Source: Saccharibacillus soli (lineage in GTDB: Bacteria; Bacillota; Bacilli; Paenibacillales; Paenibacillaceae). Taken from it: 64,000 nucleotides of DNA. Position 1 is the first letter of the stretch, and every line of letters starts with the position of its first letter. Location: assembly GCA_002189105.1 (NCBI GenBank), contig NIOB01000004.1:62001-126000 (forward strand), written 5' to 3'. The notes beneath the pieces are model-generated. The model was given only the letters and a program-made list of their open reading frames with translations, had not been told where the DNA came from and did no database searches. Positions 18,425-27,829 of the stretch are shown piece after piece. The translations under genes and the position numbers were made by a program.

Positions 18425-19615
18425 ATGAACAGTATTCCAAAAATCGTAATCTTGGGCGCTGGATACGGCGGTATCCTGGCCGCTCAAAACCTGCAAAAAA
18501 AGCTTAAAAACAACGAGGCCGATGTTACACTGGTTAACCGTCACGATTACCACTACTTCACAACGGAACTGCATATGCCAGCAGCAGGCACACAGCCGGA
18601 CAGCAAGACTTACGAGAAGATCTCGAACCTGATCGACGAGTTCAAGATCGACCTGGTGAAATCGAACGTAACGGCAATCAAGCCGGAAGAGCGCCAAGTC
18701 GTGCTGGAAGATGGCACACTGTCGTATGACTACCTGATTATCGCACTGGGCGGCGACCCGGAAACGTTTGGCATCCCAGGCATGAAAGAACACGCGTTTT
18801 CGATTCGCAGCATCAACTCCGTTCGCGCAATCCGCGAGCACATCGAAACGCAATTTAAAGAATACAAAAAAGACAACGATGCGACTCGTCTGAACTTCGT
18901 AGTCGGCGGCGCTGGCTTCACGGGCATCGAGTTCGTGGGCGAGATGGCAAACCGTCTGCCGGAACTGGCCAAACAATACGGCATCGATCCTGCGAAGATC
19001 GGTTTGTACAACGTAGAAGCGGCTCCTTCCGCACTGCCAGGCTTCGATCCTGAACTGGTGACGTACGCGATGGACACACTGACCAAAAAAGGTGTGACGT
19101 TCCGCATTGGCGTACCGGTTAAAGCTTGCGACGAAAACGGCGTAACGATCGGTGAAGGCGAACGCATCGAGTCCAAAACAGTCGTATGGACCGGCGGTAT
19201 CCGCGGTAACCACCTGATCGAAGACGCTGGATTTGAAGCGATGCGTGGACGCGTCAAAGTTGACGAGTTCCTCAAAGCTCCAGGTCACGAAAATGTATTC
19301 ATCATTGGCGACGGCTCGCTGATGATCGGACCTGAAGGCCGTCCGTACCCACCTACTGCACAGATCGCTATGCAGCAAGGTGAGCGCGTAGCCAAGAACC
19401 TGATTGCGACAATCCGCGGCCAACAGCCAGAGAAATTCGTATTCAGCAATAAGGGCACCGTGGCTTCCCTGGGTAAAGGCGAAGCCGTTGCCGTTGTAGC
19501 TGGTAAGAAGATCAAAGGCTGGCCAGCCGCGCAGCTGAAAAAAGTCGTGGATGCCCGCTACCTGTTCATCATCGGCGGCATGGGTCTCGTCCTGAAAAAA
19601 GGTCGTTTCCTGTAA
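18425..19615 (+). CDS. yumB: NADH dehydrogenase-like protein (NDH-2 family, YumB)
   Basis: A 396-residue type II NADH dehydrogenase-like flavoprotein. FAD motif VILGAGYGGILAAQNLQ is N-terminal; the NADH motif VVGGAGFTGIEFVGEMA is at about residues 159-175; IIGDGSLM near residue 300 and PPTAQIAMQQGE are typical of the family. The C-terminal region (PAAQLKKVVDARYLF) may contact the membrane. Codon use is more biased and C-ending than neighbours, suggesting high expression. It would feed NADH electrons to menaquinone. It is a longer paralogue of the 6922-7986 reductase. The ATG follows AAAAGGGGTAAGCGAATC. Confidence 0.93.
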   Translation: MNSIPKIVILGAGYGGILAAQNLQKKLKNNEADVTLVNRHDYHYFTTELHMPAAGTQPDSKTYEKISNLIDEFKIDLVKSNVTAIKPEERQVVLEDGTLSYDYLIIALGGDPETFGIPGMKEHAFSIRSINSVRAIREHIETQFKEYKKDNDATRLNFVVGGAGFTGIEFVGEMANRLPELAKQYGIDPAKIGLYNVEAAPSALPGFDPELVTYAMDTLTKKGVTFRIGVPVKACDENGVTIGEGERIESKTVVWTGGIRGNHLIEDAGFEAMRGRVKVDEFLKAPGHENVFIIGDGSLMIGPEGRPYPPTAQIAMQQGERVAKNLIATIRGQQPEKFVFSNKGTVASLGKGEAVAVVAGKKIKGWPAAQLKKVVDARYLFIIGGMGLVLKKGRFL

Positions 19616-19623
19616 GGAAAACG

Positions 19624-19722
19624 AAATCGCGCAAATGGAATTTGCGCGATTTTGCAGCCGATCTATCTGAAAATCGAGTCGTCTTCGCACCGTGCAAACG
19701 GGATGCGAAGGCGGCTTTTTTC
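19624..19722 (+). terminator. Two tandem hairpins ending the YumB transcript
   Basis: A first hairpin at 19624-19653 has complementary AATCGCGCAAA/TTTGCGCGATT arms and a weak T tail. A second at 19678-19715 (12 bp with two G-U pairs) is followed by six T. Confidence 0.8.
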
Positions 19723-19791
19723 TTTTTCGCGGAAAGTTGGACAAATCTTGAAAAAGACCCGTTATGCTGAGTGCAGGAAGGGGGAAACGGG

Positions 19792-19935
19792 GTGAGCTAC
19801 AAGCTGCTGATTGTAGATGATGAGCCAGACGTGCGAGAGGTGCTGGAAAGCTATTTCTGTAAATGCGGATACGAAGTATGGACAGCATCCGATGGAGCCG
19901 AAGTGACCGCAGAGTTCGGAAGTAGAATGTTCTGA
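19792..19935 (+). pseudogene. Truncated response regulator receiver domain remnant
   Basis: From a GTG preceded by AAGGGGGAAACGG, 47 codons read as the start of a two-component receiver domain: KLLIVDDEPDVREVLESYF, then GYEVWTASDGAEV, before a different tail and a stop. The acidic DD pair is present, but the phospho-accepting aspartate, the Thr/Lys positions and any output domain are missing. A normal receiver is about 120 residues. The frame is followed within 10 bp by a terminator. The likely explanation is a deletion of most of a response regulator gene. Confidence 0.8.
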
Positions 19936-19943
19936 CCCTTATA

Positions 19944-19990
19944 AAAAAGCGCTTCGGACAGCCTGTATAGGCCGTCTGAAACGCTTTTTC
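19944..19990. terminator. Bidirectional terminator between the regulator remnant and hemQ
   Basis: AAAAAGCG at 19944-19951 pairs with CGCTTTTT at 19982-19989, with further paired bases inside. The flanking A and T runs allow use from both strands. Confidence 0.75.
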
Positions 19991-20005
19991 TTTTTCAACC
20001 AAAAG

Positions 20006-20752
20006 TTACACCTTCAGCATCTCCTGCGCTTTTTCCCAATCGAGCAGGTTCCCCACGAAGAACGAACCAAATTCTCCATAACGTGCGCTCACTTCGTCAA
20101 AACGCATCTCGTAGATCAGTTTCTTGAACTGAAGGGCATCGTCCGAGAAGAGGGTAACGCCCCATTCCCAATCGTCGAAGCCCACCGAGCCGGTGATGAT
20201 CTGTTTCACTTTGCCTGCATAGCTGCGGCCGATCAAGCCGTGGCTGCGCATCATCGACTTGCGCTCATCCATCGACAGCATGTACCAGTTGTCGTTCAGA
20301 TCGCGCTTTTTGTTCATCGGATAGAAGCAGATATAGGCCGATTTCGGCAGCTCTGGCTTCAGACGAGCGACGACATGCGGATTCTGCATCGGGTCTTCAT
20401 CTTCTTTGCCCAGATAGTTGCTCAGTTCAACTACGCTCACGTAGGAATATTCCTTTTTCGTAAACTTGGCAAAATCAGTCTTGTTAAAAGCCGTTTCGAT
20501 CCGGTTCAGATCTTCCAGCGTCTCGCGCAGGTACATAAAGACAAAATCCGCTTTCTGGCCCACGACGGTGTAGACGGCGGTGCTGCCCTGTCCATCCTGC
20601 GCAGTTGCGGCAAACTCCTGCATGAATTCTTCAAGGTCTTCCATGGCGCCCGCGCGTTCTTCCTGGTCAGCGGCTTTCCAGCGTGTCCAGTCGATCGAAC
20701 GGAAATCATGCAGGCAGTACCAGCCTTCAAGCGTCAGCGTAGCTTCGTTCAT
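20006..20752 (-). CDS. hemQ: Coproheme decarboxylase (HemQ/ChdC), chlorite dismutase family
   Basis: A 248-residue haem-handling protein of the chlorite dismutase-like family. It converts coproheme to haem b in the coproporphyrin-dependent pathway of Gram-positive bacteria. [22 protein letters not shown] at the start, and the later [11 protein letters not shown] and [18 protein letters not shown] segments, are typical. The latter contains the conserved proximal-histidine region. Length is normal (about 250). The start at 20752 follows GGGAGTG; the longer frame running to 21178 crosses the dnaB promoter region and is rejected. It is transcribed divergently from dnaB. Confidence 0.93.
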   Translation of the reverse strand: MNEATLTLEGWYCLHDFRSIDWTRWKAADQEERAGAMEDLEEFMQEFAATAQDGQGSTAVYTVVGQKADFVFMYLRETLEDLNRIETAFNKTDFAKFTKKEYSYVSVVELSNYLGKEDEDPMQNPHVVARLKPELPKSAYICFYPMNKKRDLNDNWYMLSMDERKSMMRSHGLIGRSYAGKVKQIITGSVGFDDWEWGVTLFSDDALQFKKLIYEMRFDEVSARYGEFGSFFVGNLLDWEKAQEMLKV

Positions 20753-20878
20753 GGTATCGTTCACTCCCAAATCAAGTTGTATGGTGGAGATTTTCACAAG
20801 CGGTTTCGCAAAAATCGATCCTTCAAAATCAAGTCCCGTTTCTGTCCATGATGACGTTAGCGGCAACTCCCATCTGTC

Positions 20879-20908
20879 ATTGTACCGCAGGGAAGAAGGG
20901 CAGGGCAA
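20879..20908 (-). promoter_or_regulatory. Probable hemQ promoter
   Basis: On the minus strand TTGCCC (20903-20908) and TACAAT (20879-20884) have an 18 bp spacer. The dnaB promoter should lie in the same 450 bp region; only a weak TAAAAT at about 21104 was seen. Confidence 0.5.
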
Positions 20909-21206
20909 TTCAACCTCTGCAAAAAGATCGCCAATAAAGGTGGAAGTTCGTTCTGGGCGGAGCGGGGCGGCTGAATTAGGAAGCGGAACCTGCGTTCGCA
21001 AAAAAAGGCGAATTCCGAAGCGCTGACGCATGCGAACCCGAGGCCGAGACCTATTCGCGTGTTTTTGGTTTCTTTCCCCACTTTCCTGTCGGGGGAATTG
21101 TGGTAAAATGGAGAAGCTCCAACGAACCTGTCCACAATAAGGGCGCGTTCCGCGGAGCACGTCTATTTTTAGAAGCAATTTGCAAGGACAAGGGGGACAT
21201 CCGCAG

Positions 21207-22715
21207 ATGCGTATGAAAAGCCTGCTGCACTACACGGAACATCACCGTTATTATACCTATCGAGACTTTAGTTTAAGCAGCCTGGACGAACGCATGCTGA
21301 CCCTGGTGTATCAGCCGATGGTTGGAGCGTCTGCCGTCGCCTTATATCGTCTGCTCGCCCAGCACCTGCCGACTGAGCAGACAGGCTATTCCAAGCCCGA
21401 GCAGCAGCGAAGCCTGTTTCTGACGCTTGGGGTGGAACCGAATGATCGCGGCCGCACGCTGATGATCGAAAATGCCTCCAAGCTGGAAGCGGTGGGGCTG
21501 CTTCAGACCCATCGTTTGTACCTGCCGGAGCAGGACAATTATATGTACGAATACGAATTGCAGCAGCCGCTGCCGCCTGCGGACTTCTTCGCTACCCAGC
21601 ATCTCACGCTGCTGCTGCGGGATCGAATCGGCAAGTTCGCCGTATTGGCGCTTCAGGAGCGCTTCTGGAGTGGCGAGCCGGAGGAACTGGGTGAGATAGG
21701 CCGGGCGGCCAAAGAGAATATCTCACAGCCTTTTTATGAAATCTTCGAGCTGAACACTCATGTGATTGACTACGAGTTGGAACAGGCACTGTCGGAAGCA
21801 ACGCCTGCTCGTCGTCCCAACCGCAATCTTCCGGCAGAGGAGCCGCTGTTCGATTATTCCGATGTGATTCTGCATTTTCCACGCGGTTCGCGCAATCGTT
21901 CGTTCGTCGAAGGCCTGCGTCACAACCGCGAACAGATGGGCATGATTAATCACGTCGCGCGAAAGTTCGCCCTGAACGTTGAGGACATCGTGCGGCTGCT
22001 GGACGAGGAGGGCATCTTCGCCAGTGACGGCGAACTGCTGCTGGACAATCTTCAGAACCGCGCCAATCTAACTTTCCGTCAGACGGCAAAGCGAACCGAA
22101 GAACGTCAGCTCCGCGCCGCTCGCGCCGTACGTCCGGAAGAACCGGCTTCGCCGGAGACGCCGATTGAACACGCGGTAGAGATGGAATATTATCTGGAAG
22201 TACCGACGCAGTTCCGTTCCAAGTGTGACATTCATCAGTATAATATGCTGCTGCGTAACGAACCGTATACGGGTCTGCTGCGCAATTTCTTCCCGGGTAC
22301 CGTACCCGGACCGTGGCTCGACATGTTCAGCAAGATCGACCTCAGCTACAAGCTGCCGGGCGAAGTTATCAATGTGCTGATCCATTACCTCGTGACCTTA
22401 CTTGGCAAAGGCGGCGGCGAACAGCGCATCAGCCGTAACTTCGTCGATTCCATCGCGTCGAATATGCTGCTGCGTCAGATCGACACCTATGAGAAAGCCG
22501 TCCGTTATATCCGCGATCAGGACAACCCGGCGCGTAAGCCCGCTGCCCAGAGCGGCGGCCGCACCCGGACTTCCAGCAAAGCCACCCGAGGCAAACCGGA
22601 ACTGCCAATCGTGCAAAACACCCCGGTTCAGACCGCAGTGAGCGACGCCGAATTTGCCGAATACGTACGCCTAGCCGAAGAAATGAAGGCGAACAAAAAT
22701 AAACCGCAGCACTAA
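21207..22715 (+). CDS. dnaB: Replication initiation and membrane attachment protein DnaB
   Basis: A 502-residue primosome protein of the Firmicute DnaB/DnaD family, not the replicative helicase. It acts with DnaD and DnaI to load helicase at oriC and restart sites. The N-terminal winged-helix part has [25 protein letters not shown]; the DDBH2-like helical region is at about residues 320-440, with the [20 protein letters not shown] segment. The C-terminal about 60 residues are basic and low in complexity. The start at 21207 follows AAGGGGG; the frame from a TTG at 21180 is less likely. It is followed by dnaI, as in other bacilli. Confidence 0.92.
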   Translation: MRMKSLLHYTEHHRYYTYRDFSLSSLDERMLTLVYQPMVGASAVALYRLLAQHLPTEQTGYSKPEQQRSLFLTLGVEPNDRGRTLMIENASKLEAVGLLQTHRLYLPEQDNYMYEYELQQPLPPADFFATQHLTLLLRDRIGKFAVLALQERFWSGEPEELGEIGRAAKENISQPFYEIFELNTHVIDYELEQALSEATPARRPNRNLPAEEPLFDYSDVILHFPRGSRNRSFVEGLRHNREQMGMINHVARKFALNVEDIVRLLDEEGIFASDGELLLDNLQNRANLTFRQTAKRTEERQLRAARAVRPEEPASPETPIEHAVEMEYYLEVPTQFRSKCDIHQYNMLLRNEPYTGLLRNFFPGTVPGPWLDMFSKIDLSYKLPGEVINVLIHYLVTLLGKGGGEQRISRNFVDSIASNMLLRQIDTYEKAVRYIRDQDNPARKPAAQSGGRTRTSSKATRGKPELPIVQNTPVQTAVSDAEFAEYVRLAEEMKANKNKPQH

Positions 22716-22776
22716 CAGTCTTAAATGAACAGTCGTGAAATGATCCATGCTCCCGCAAACAGAATTTAGAGTTTTT

Positions 22777-22920
22777 AAGGTCTTCAAGGCTTTCAAGGTT
22801 TTTAATTTTTTTTAAAACCCCCAGCGGAGTGATTGCGGAGAAAAGCGACTTTTGGATTTCCCCTCCCTGAGGACGCCTAGTCCGAAGGCAGAAACCAAGC
22901 GGAGCGTTCTCCGCAATCAC
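22777..22920 (+). promoter_or_regulatory. Repeats and long inverted repeat between dnaB and dnaI
   Basis: Three tandem copies of an AAGGYYTTC-like 9-mer at about 22779-22800 are followed by a T run. After that, exact 14 bp arms GTGATTGCGGAGAA (22829-22842) and TTCTCCGCAATCAC (22907-22920) enclose 64 bases, ending 30 bp before the dnaI start. It may be an mRNA structure controlling dnaI. Confidence 0.5.
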
Positions 22921-22950
22921 GGAGCGCCCCCAGAAAGGAGGAACACCCTC

Positions 22951-23904
22951 GTGGGAATGGATTCAATCGGCGATGTGCTCAAGCAGTTCGGCGGTTCCAA
23001 GATTCGGCAGCAGACGGAAGATCTCAAGAGCCGGATTCTCAATGAACCGGATGTACGCCAGCTCAGGCTGCGTCACCCGGAGCTGACTGAACAAGAGCTG
23101 ATCCGCAACATGAGCCGATTATATGAATATATGAAAGAAAAGCAGCACTGCGCCAACTGTCCGGGGCTGGAGAATTGCCCCAATGATTTTCAGGGCCACT
23201 ACACCAAGCTTCGCGTGGACGATGTGAACGGCCAACTTCGCATCCGCGATTACAAATCGCCGTGCAATTTGCAGCTCGCTCATGAACGCGATCAGCAGAT
23301 CAGCAGCCGAATCCGCAGCTTTTATGTGGATGAACGGGCGCTGAAGGAAGGCTACGACGAAGTGGAGATCATGACCAAAGATCCGGCGCGTTCGCCAGCC
23401 GTTGGTCGCGTATACCGCTATATCAATGAGACCAAGACGGTAGGGCTGCCCACAAAAGGGCTGTATCTCGAAGGGCCTTTTGGTACGGGCAAGACGTACC
23501 TGATGTGTTATCTCTTGCATGAGCTGGCGAAGCAGGGACACTCCGGAGTTATCGTCTATATGCCGGACTTTGTGGAAGATGTTAAATCCATGATTCAAGA
23601 TGGCGAGAAGCTGCGGGACACCATTGAACTGATGAAGGAGACCGATCTGTTAATCTTCGATGACATTGGGGCAGAAAATATGGGGCCTTGGGTACGTGAC
23701 CATGTACTCGGATCGATCCTCAACTATCGGATGAATCGCAAGCCTACCTTTTATACCTCCAATTATTCCTTATCCGATCTGGAAAAACACCTCAGCTTCA
23801 CCAACAAGGACGGCGAGGAAGCGTACAAAGGTCAGCGGCTGATGAACCGGATCTCGCCATTTGTGGAAGTCGTTCGTGTATTGGGCGAGAACAAGCGGGG
23901 ATAG
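22951..23904 (+). CDS. dnaI: Primosomal protein DnaI, helicase loader
   Basis: A 317-residue AAA+ ATPase that loads the replicative helicase. The N-terminal domain has a zinc-binding pattern CANCPGLENC near residue 68. Walker A GPFGTGKTYL is at about residue 175 and Walker B LLIFDDIGAE at about residue 232. The arginine-finger region YTSNYSLSDLEKHL follows. The GTG start at 22951 was chosen because AAAGGAGG lies 9-10 bases upstream; the ORF continuing upstream crosses the inverted repeat. It lies 235 bp downstream of dnaB. Confidence 0.94.
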   Translation: MGMDSIGDVLKQFGGSKIRQQTEDLKSRILNEPDVRQLRLRHPELTEQELIRNMSRLYEYMKEKQHCANCPGLENCPNDFQGHYTKLRVDDVNGQLRIRDYKSPCNLQLAHERDQQISSRIRSFYVDERALKEGYDEVEIMTKDPARSPAVGRVYRYINETKTVGLPTKGLYLEGPFGTGKTYLMCYLLHELAKQGHSGVIVYMPDFVEDVKSMIQDGEKLRDTIELMKETDLLIFDDIGAENMGPWVRDHVLGSILNYRMNRKPTFYTSNYSLSDLEKHLSFTNKDGEEAYKGQRLMNRISPFVEVVRVLGENKRG

Positions 23905-24015
23905 CAGAAAGTCGAGAGCAAGAGGAGTTCTTCATCAAATCTTCACTTACAAAATGTAATTTATGTATAAAAGAATACAATAAGATGTTTCGGTAACCGG
24001 ATTTTCGTGTTATAA

Positions 24016-24044
24016 TTGACAGGTACATCATCGCAAGTTATGTT
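24016..24044 (+). promoter_or_regulatory. trxA promoter
   Basis: A perfect TTGACA at 24016-24021 and TATGTT at 24039-24044 with a 17 bp spacer. A TATAAT at 24011-24016 just upstream may form a second start with a weak -35 box. Confidence 0.72.
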
Positions 24045-24097
24045 TAGTTATGCGATTTATGATAAATTTGATGCAATAGATAAAGGAGGAATTTTCC

Positions 24098-24418
24098 GTG
24101 GCAATTGTAAATGTAACGGATCAAAATTTCGGAACAGAAGTAGAAGCTGGCGAAGGTACCGTGCTGGTGGACTTCTGGGCACCGTGGTGTGGACCTTGTA
24201 AGATGCTGGCTCCGATCCTGGACGAACTGGACGGCGAAGTTGGCGAAAAAGTGAAAATTGCTAAAGTGAACGTCGATGACAACCCGGAAACGGCTTCCCG
24301 TTTCGGCGTAATGAGCATCCCGACGATGATCTTCTTCAAGGATGGACAGCCGGTAGACAAACTGATCGGCGTAAACTCCAAAGAAGCGCTGAAAGGCGTA
24401 CTCGCTAAACACGAGTAA
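24098..24418 (+). CDS. trxA: Thioredoxin
   Basis: A 106-residue thioredoxin with the active-site motif WAPWCGPCK at about residues 28-36 and the cis-proline segment MSIPTMIFF at about 72-80. It reduces protein disulfides in the cytosol. The GTG start follows AAAGGAGGAATTTTCC. Codon use is strongly biased, consistent with high expression. It is monocistronic with its own promoter and terminator, located before uvrC, a neighbourhood also seen in B. subtilis (trxA-uvrC). Confidence 0.98.
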   Translation: MAIVNVTDQNFGTEVEAGEGTVLVDFWAPWCGPCKMLAPILDELDGEVGEKVKIAKVNVDDNPETASRFGVMSIPTMIFFKDGQPVDKLIGVNSKEALKGVLAKHE

Positions 24419-24458
24419 TACCTACACGCCCCGCGTCTGCTCAAGACGCTTAGGCTGA

Positions 24459-24484
24459 ACCCCCGGCAGATGCCGGGGGTTTTT
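24459..24484 (+). terminator. trxA terminator
   Basis: A perfect 10 bp stem ACCCCCGGCA/TGCCGGGGGT with a 2-base apparent loop is followed by TTTTT. Confidence 0.92.
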
Positions 24485-24643
24485 GCGTCTATTCGCAGTT
24501 AGCAGGAAAGGTAGACAGGGGAGCGGATGTTCGGGACATTCGTGTGCGGATGACGTTTTTGGCGTATAATGAAAGGGTAATTCAACCAGAGCACGACATC
24601 ACCGAACAGGAAGTCGTACGTACACAGGGAGGTCGAATACAGA

Positions 24644-26839
24644 TTGGATACGCACCTCGAAACCATTCAGGAGCAGGAGAAAGCGATGGTGCACATCCGG
24701 AATAAACTGGCGCTGCTGCCGGATCTTCCGGGTTGTTACCTGATGAAAAATAGAGAAGGCACCATCATCTACGTGGGCAAAGCCAAAGTGCTGAAAAACC
24801 GCGTGCGCTCGTATTTCACGGGCAGCCATGAAGGAAAAACGCAGCGTTTGGTTGCGGACATCCGGGACTTTGAATACATTGTCACGGCCAGCAATATGGA
24901 AGCGCTCATTCTGGAGTGCAATCTCATCAAGCTGCATCAGCCGCGTTATAATGTGCTGCTCAAGGATGACAAGACATTTCCGTATATCAAGATTACCAAT
25001 GAGCGGCATCCCAAGCTGGAAGTGACGCGGCGGGTGCTCAAGGACAAAGCGCGGTATTTTGGACCTTATCCCAACGCTTATGCGGCCCAGCAGACCAAGA
25101 AGCTGCTGGATCGCATGTATCCGCTGCGCAAATGCGGCGTGATGCCCAAAGAAGTGTGCCTGTATTATCACATGGGTCAGTGCCTGGCGCCATGTGTGAA
25201 GGAGATCGACAAGGAGCAGTATGATGGGATTCGGGACGAGATCGCCCGTTTTCTGGGCGGAAGTCATGAAGAGATCAAAAAAGAGCTGCGCCGCAAAATG
25301 GAAGAGGCGGCGGAAGATCTGTACTTCGAGCGGGCGAAGGAACTGCGCGATCAGATTGTGAATATCGAAGCGGTGATGGAGAAGCAGAAGATCAATGCTA
25401 CCGATAAAAAAGACCGCGACGTCTTCGGCTACGCCGTGGACAAAGGCTGGATGTGTGTGCAGATCCTCTACATCCGTCAGGGCAAAATGATCGAAAGACA
25501 TGCTTCGAGCTTCCCGTTCTATGGCGAAGCCTACGCGGATTTCCTGTCGTATGTCGCGCAGTATTACAGCGACAACCCGGCACTGCCGCAGGAGATTCTG
25601 CTTCCGGCCGATGAAGAAGGCAGCAGCCCGGCAGCGGGCGCTGCGCTGCCGCTGGCGGGAGCTTCGCGCGCAGATATTATGGCGGCGAATGAGGCCGCCG
25701 ACGCGGACGGAGACGACGGCGATGACGATTCGCCTGGCGAAGCGGAAGAAGCAGCGGCGGCGGGCTTGGCCGCGGGCAGTGACGGTGCGCTTGCAGGCGC
25801 ACCCGAGGCCGGCGAAGCGGCCGAAGAGAGCGGCAGCGCGGCTGAGGCGCTGCCGCAGGTGGCGGAAGCGCAGGCGGCCTATCTCGCCGCCGCGTCCGCC
25901 GAAAGCGCAGGCGCAGCCGCGCCGCAGCAGCCGCAGGCTGCGGAAGGTGCCCAGCCGGAAGACGCGCACCGCGCGTCGGGGCTGGGCGACCGCAACGGAG
26001 CCGCTGCGCTTCAGCAGTGGCTGAACGTCAAGGCGCTGGTGCCCAAGCGCGGTTCCAAGCGCAAGATGGTGGAGATGGCATGCGAGAATGCACGCGTCTC
26101 GCTGGAAGAGAAGTTCCGCTTGATCGAGCGGAACGAAGAACGCACCAGCGGTGCGGCCGACCGGTTGGGCCATGCGCTGGGCTTCGACGGCCTGCACCGG
26201 GTCGAAGCGTTCGATAACTCGAACATCCAGGGCACGAATCCCGTGTCGGCGATGGTGGTCTTCCTTGACGGCAAGCCCGCCAAGCAGGAGTATCGCAAAT
26301 ACAAAGTCCGCACCGTCAAAGGCGCGGACGATTATGCCACGATGCGTGAAGTGATTCGCCGCCGCTACGAGCGGGTGCTCAAGGAGAACCTGCCGCTGCC
26401 CGACCTGGTGCTGGTCGATGGCGGCAAGGGTCAGATCTCGGTCGCTATCGACGTGCTGGAGAACGAATTGGGATTGAACGTTCCGGTCGCTGGCCTGGTC
26501 AAGGACGCGAAGCACCGCACCGCGCAGTTGATGAGCGGTGATCCGCCGGAAGTTGTGCCGCTGCCGCGTGACAGCGAAGAGTTCTATCTGCTTCAGCGTA
26601 TCCAGGATGAAGTGCACCGCTTTGCGATCTCGTTCCACCGGGAGCAGCGAGCCAAGTCGATGGTCGTCTCCCGACTGGATTCCATTCCCGGCATTGGAGA
26701 GAAGCGCAGACAGGCGCTGCTCAAGCATTTTGGTTCGCTCAAGAAGATTCGTGAAGCTTCCGTAGAAGACTTCCGCCCGCTGTCAATCGGCGACAAGCTG
26801 GCGCGGCAGATTCTGGATGCGCTCAAAGACGAAGCTTGA
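24644..26839 (+). CDS. uvrC: Excinuclease ABC subunit C with a large low-complexity insertion
   Basis: A 731-residue nucleotide excision repair endonuclease that makes both incisions around a lesion with UvrB. The GIY-YIG domain spans about residues 20-100 ([15 protein letters not shown]); the Cys-rich [21 protein letters not shown] follows; the UVR motif is near 210-240. The RNase H-like domain (about 500-630) has AFDNSNIQG and LVDGGKGQ, and a helix-hairpin-helix end has [17 protein letters not shown]. Typical UvrC is about 600 residues. The extra length is an Ala/Glu/Asp/Gly-rich stretch at about residues 325-455 (25615-26009). The TTG start at 24644 follows AGGGAGG; an ATG at 24686 is an alternative. 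Confidence 0.94.
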   Translation: MDTHLETIQEQEKAMVHIRNKLALLPDLPGCYLMKNREGTIIYVGKAKVLKNRVRSYFTGSHEGKTQRLVADIRDFEYIVTASNMEALILECNLIKLHQPRYNVLLKDDKTFPYIKITNERHPKLEVTRRVLKDKARYFGPYPNAYAAQQTKKLLDRMYPLRKCGVMPKEVCLYYHMGQCLAPCVKEIDKEQYDGIRDEIARFLGGSHEEIKKELRRKMEEAAEDLYFERAKELRDQIVNIEAVMEKQKINATDKKDRDVFGYAVDKGWMCVQILYIRQGKMIERHASSFPFYGEAYADFLSYVAQYYSDNPALPQEILLPADEEGSSPAAGAALPLAGASRADIMAANEAADADGDDGDDDSPGEAEEAAAAGLAAGSDGALAGAPEAGEAAEESGSAAEALPQVAEAQAAYLAAASAESAGAAAPQQPQAAEGAQPEDAHRASGLGDRNGAAALQQWLNVKALVPKRGSKRKMVEMACENARVSLEEKFRLIERNEERTSGAADRLGHALGFDGLHRVEAFDNSNIQGTNPVSAMVVFLDGKPAKQEYRKYKVRTVKGADDYATMREVIRRRYERVLKENLPLPDLVLVDGGKGQISVAIDVLENELGLNVPVAGLVKDAKHRTAQLMSGDPPEVVPLPRDSEEFYLLQRIQDEVHRFAISFHREQRAKSMVVSRLDSIPGIGEKRRQALLKHFGSLKKIREASVEDFRPLSIGDKLARQILDALKDEA

Positions 26840-26985
26840 GCGGCGTATTGCCGTTTCAGATCCGCGTATTCGACGAGTTTAGAGTCAGTCTTGACGACCA
26901 ACTAGAAGAGTCGGGAACAGTTCCGTTTCCTGCGGCTTGTTGATTGTGGAATGTCCTGCGCATCCGATCTGTTCGCCCTTAATCT

Positions 26986-27014
26986 TTACTTTTCCGATTT
27001 GTCCCGATATAATG
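26986..27014 (+). promoter_or_regulatory. Promoter of the Usp-Mrp operon
   Basis: TTTACT 26986-26991 and a perfect TATAAT 27009-27014 with a 17 bp spacer. It lies about 120 bp before the first gene of the cation operon. Confidence 0.65.
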
Positions 27015-27044
27015 GTCAGTAATTGTATAGGATTTACCCGGAGG

Positions 27045-27078
27045 AGCCTGCCAACAGCGGGCTCTTTTTGTGTTTTTT
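27045..27078 (+). terminator. Early terminator in the leader of the Usp-Mrp operon
   Basis: An 8 bp stem (27045-27052 with 27058-27065, one G-U pair) is followed by TTTTTGTGTTTTTTT. It starts only about 25 bases after the predicted transcription start and 60 bases before the first gene, so it could be an attenuator or the end of a very short RNA. Confidence 0.65.
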
Positions 27079-27136
27079 TAGAGACTAAATGAGGGGTAAT
27101 GTACAGAAAAAGGAAAGATGGAGGGCTGGACAGGAT

Positions 27137-27790
27137 ATGGAGACACATAACGAGAGCATTTTGGTCTGCGTACATTATGGACCGCATGGGCAACGGCTGA
27201 TTCAGCGTGGCAGCAGGCTGGCGAAGCTTCTGGATGCGCCGCTTCGAGTGTTGACCGTCGAACCGGTCAGGCAGGAGACGTACAGTACGGAAAAAGAACG
27301 TTATTTGTCCGCCTGGCGTAAACAGGCCGAAGAAGCAGGCGGCGAGTTCATGCTGCGCAAATGCGGCGGGAATCAGAAAACGGCTGACGTAATCGCAGAG
27401 GCGGCGAAAGAGCTTGGAGTTACTCAGATTATTATTGGCCGCGCGAGTCAGTCCTTCTGGCATGAGATCACGCATGGCGACTTCGTGGATGATCTGCTGG
27501 ATCGGATTGGGGCAACTGATCTGCATATCGTAGCGGTACAGCGTTATCCGGACATGCTGGAGGAGACGCATGAGAAGGGATTCCCTGCCCTGCTGGTTCC
27601 GCGAAACGGTCATTATATGCTGCTTGCCAAAAGCGAAGGCACAGCCAGCGGAGAACTCCCGGAAAAAACGCTGCAAGGGGTCTTCTTCCGCGAACTGGAT
27701 ACGGATTTTGACAGCGGGTTGTTCAAGATTGTCAAAAACGGCCAGGCCGAATACTTGAAGATTGTACAGGGAGAATGGCTCGGAAAATAA
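27137..27790 (+). CDS. Stand-alone KdpD-type universal stress domain protein
   Basis: A 217-residue cytosolic protein. Residues about 7-130 match the Usp domain found inside KdpD potassium sensors (ILVCVHYGPHGQRLIQRGSRLAKLLDAPLRVL, then TQIIIGRASQSFWHEITHGDFVDDLLDR). No kinase, sensor or transmembrane parts are present. The remaining about 85 residues form a second part I do not recognise. The start at 27137 is preceded by GGAGGG; the longer frame lacks a site. It begins an operon with the Mrp antiporter, 40 bp before mrpA. A role in sensing nucleotides or ionic state for Na+/K+ balance is inferred from KdpD and from the neighbours, not shown. Confidence 0.75.
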   Translation: METHNESILVCVHYGPHGQRLIQRGSRLAKLLDAPLRVLTVEPVRQETYSTEKERYLSAWRKQAEEAGGEFMLRKCGGNQKTADVIAEAAKELGVTQIIIGRASQSFWHEITHGDFVDDLLDRIGATDLHIVAVQRYPDMLEETHEKGFPALLVPRNGHYMLLAKSEGTASGELPEKTLQGVFFRELDTDFDSGLFKIVKNGQAEYLKIVQGEWLGK

Positions 27791-27829
27791 GTGGGTCATG
27801 GTTCTTGAAGGAAGGAGGAACGCTAAACG

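Noticed and set aside
24599-26728. 709-residue minus-strand open frame across uvrC
   Set aside because: It is a shadow of uvrC, caused by the high GC third positions; its translation is His/Arg/Phe-rich with no family pattern.
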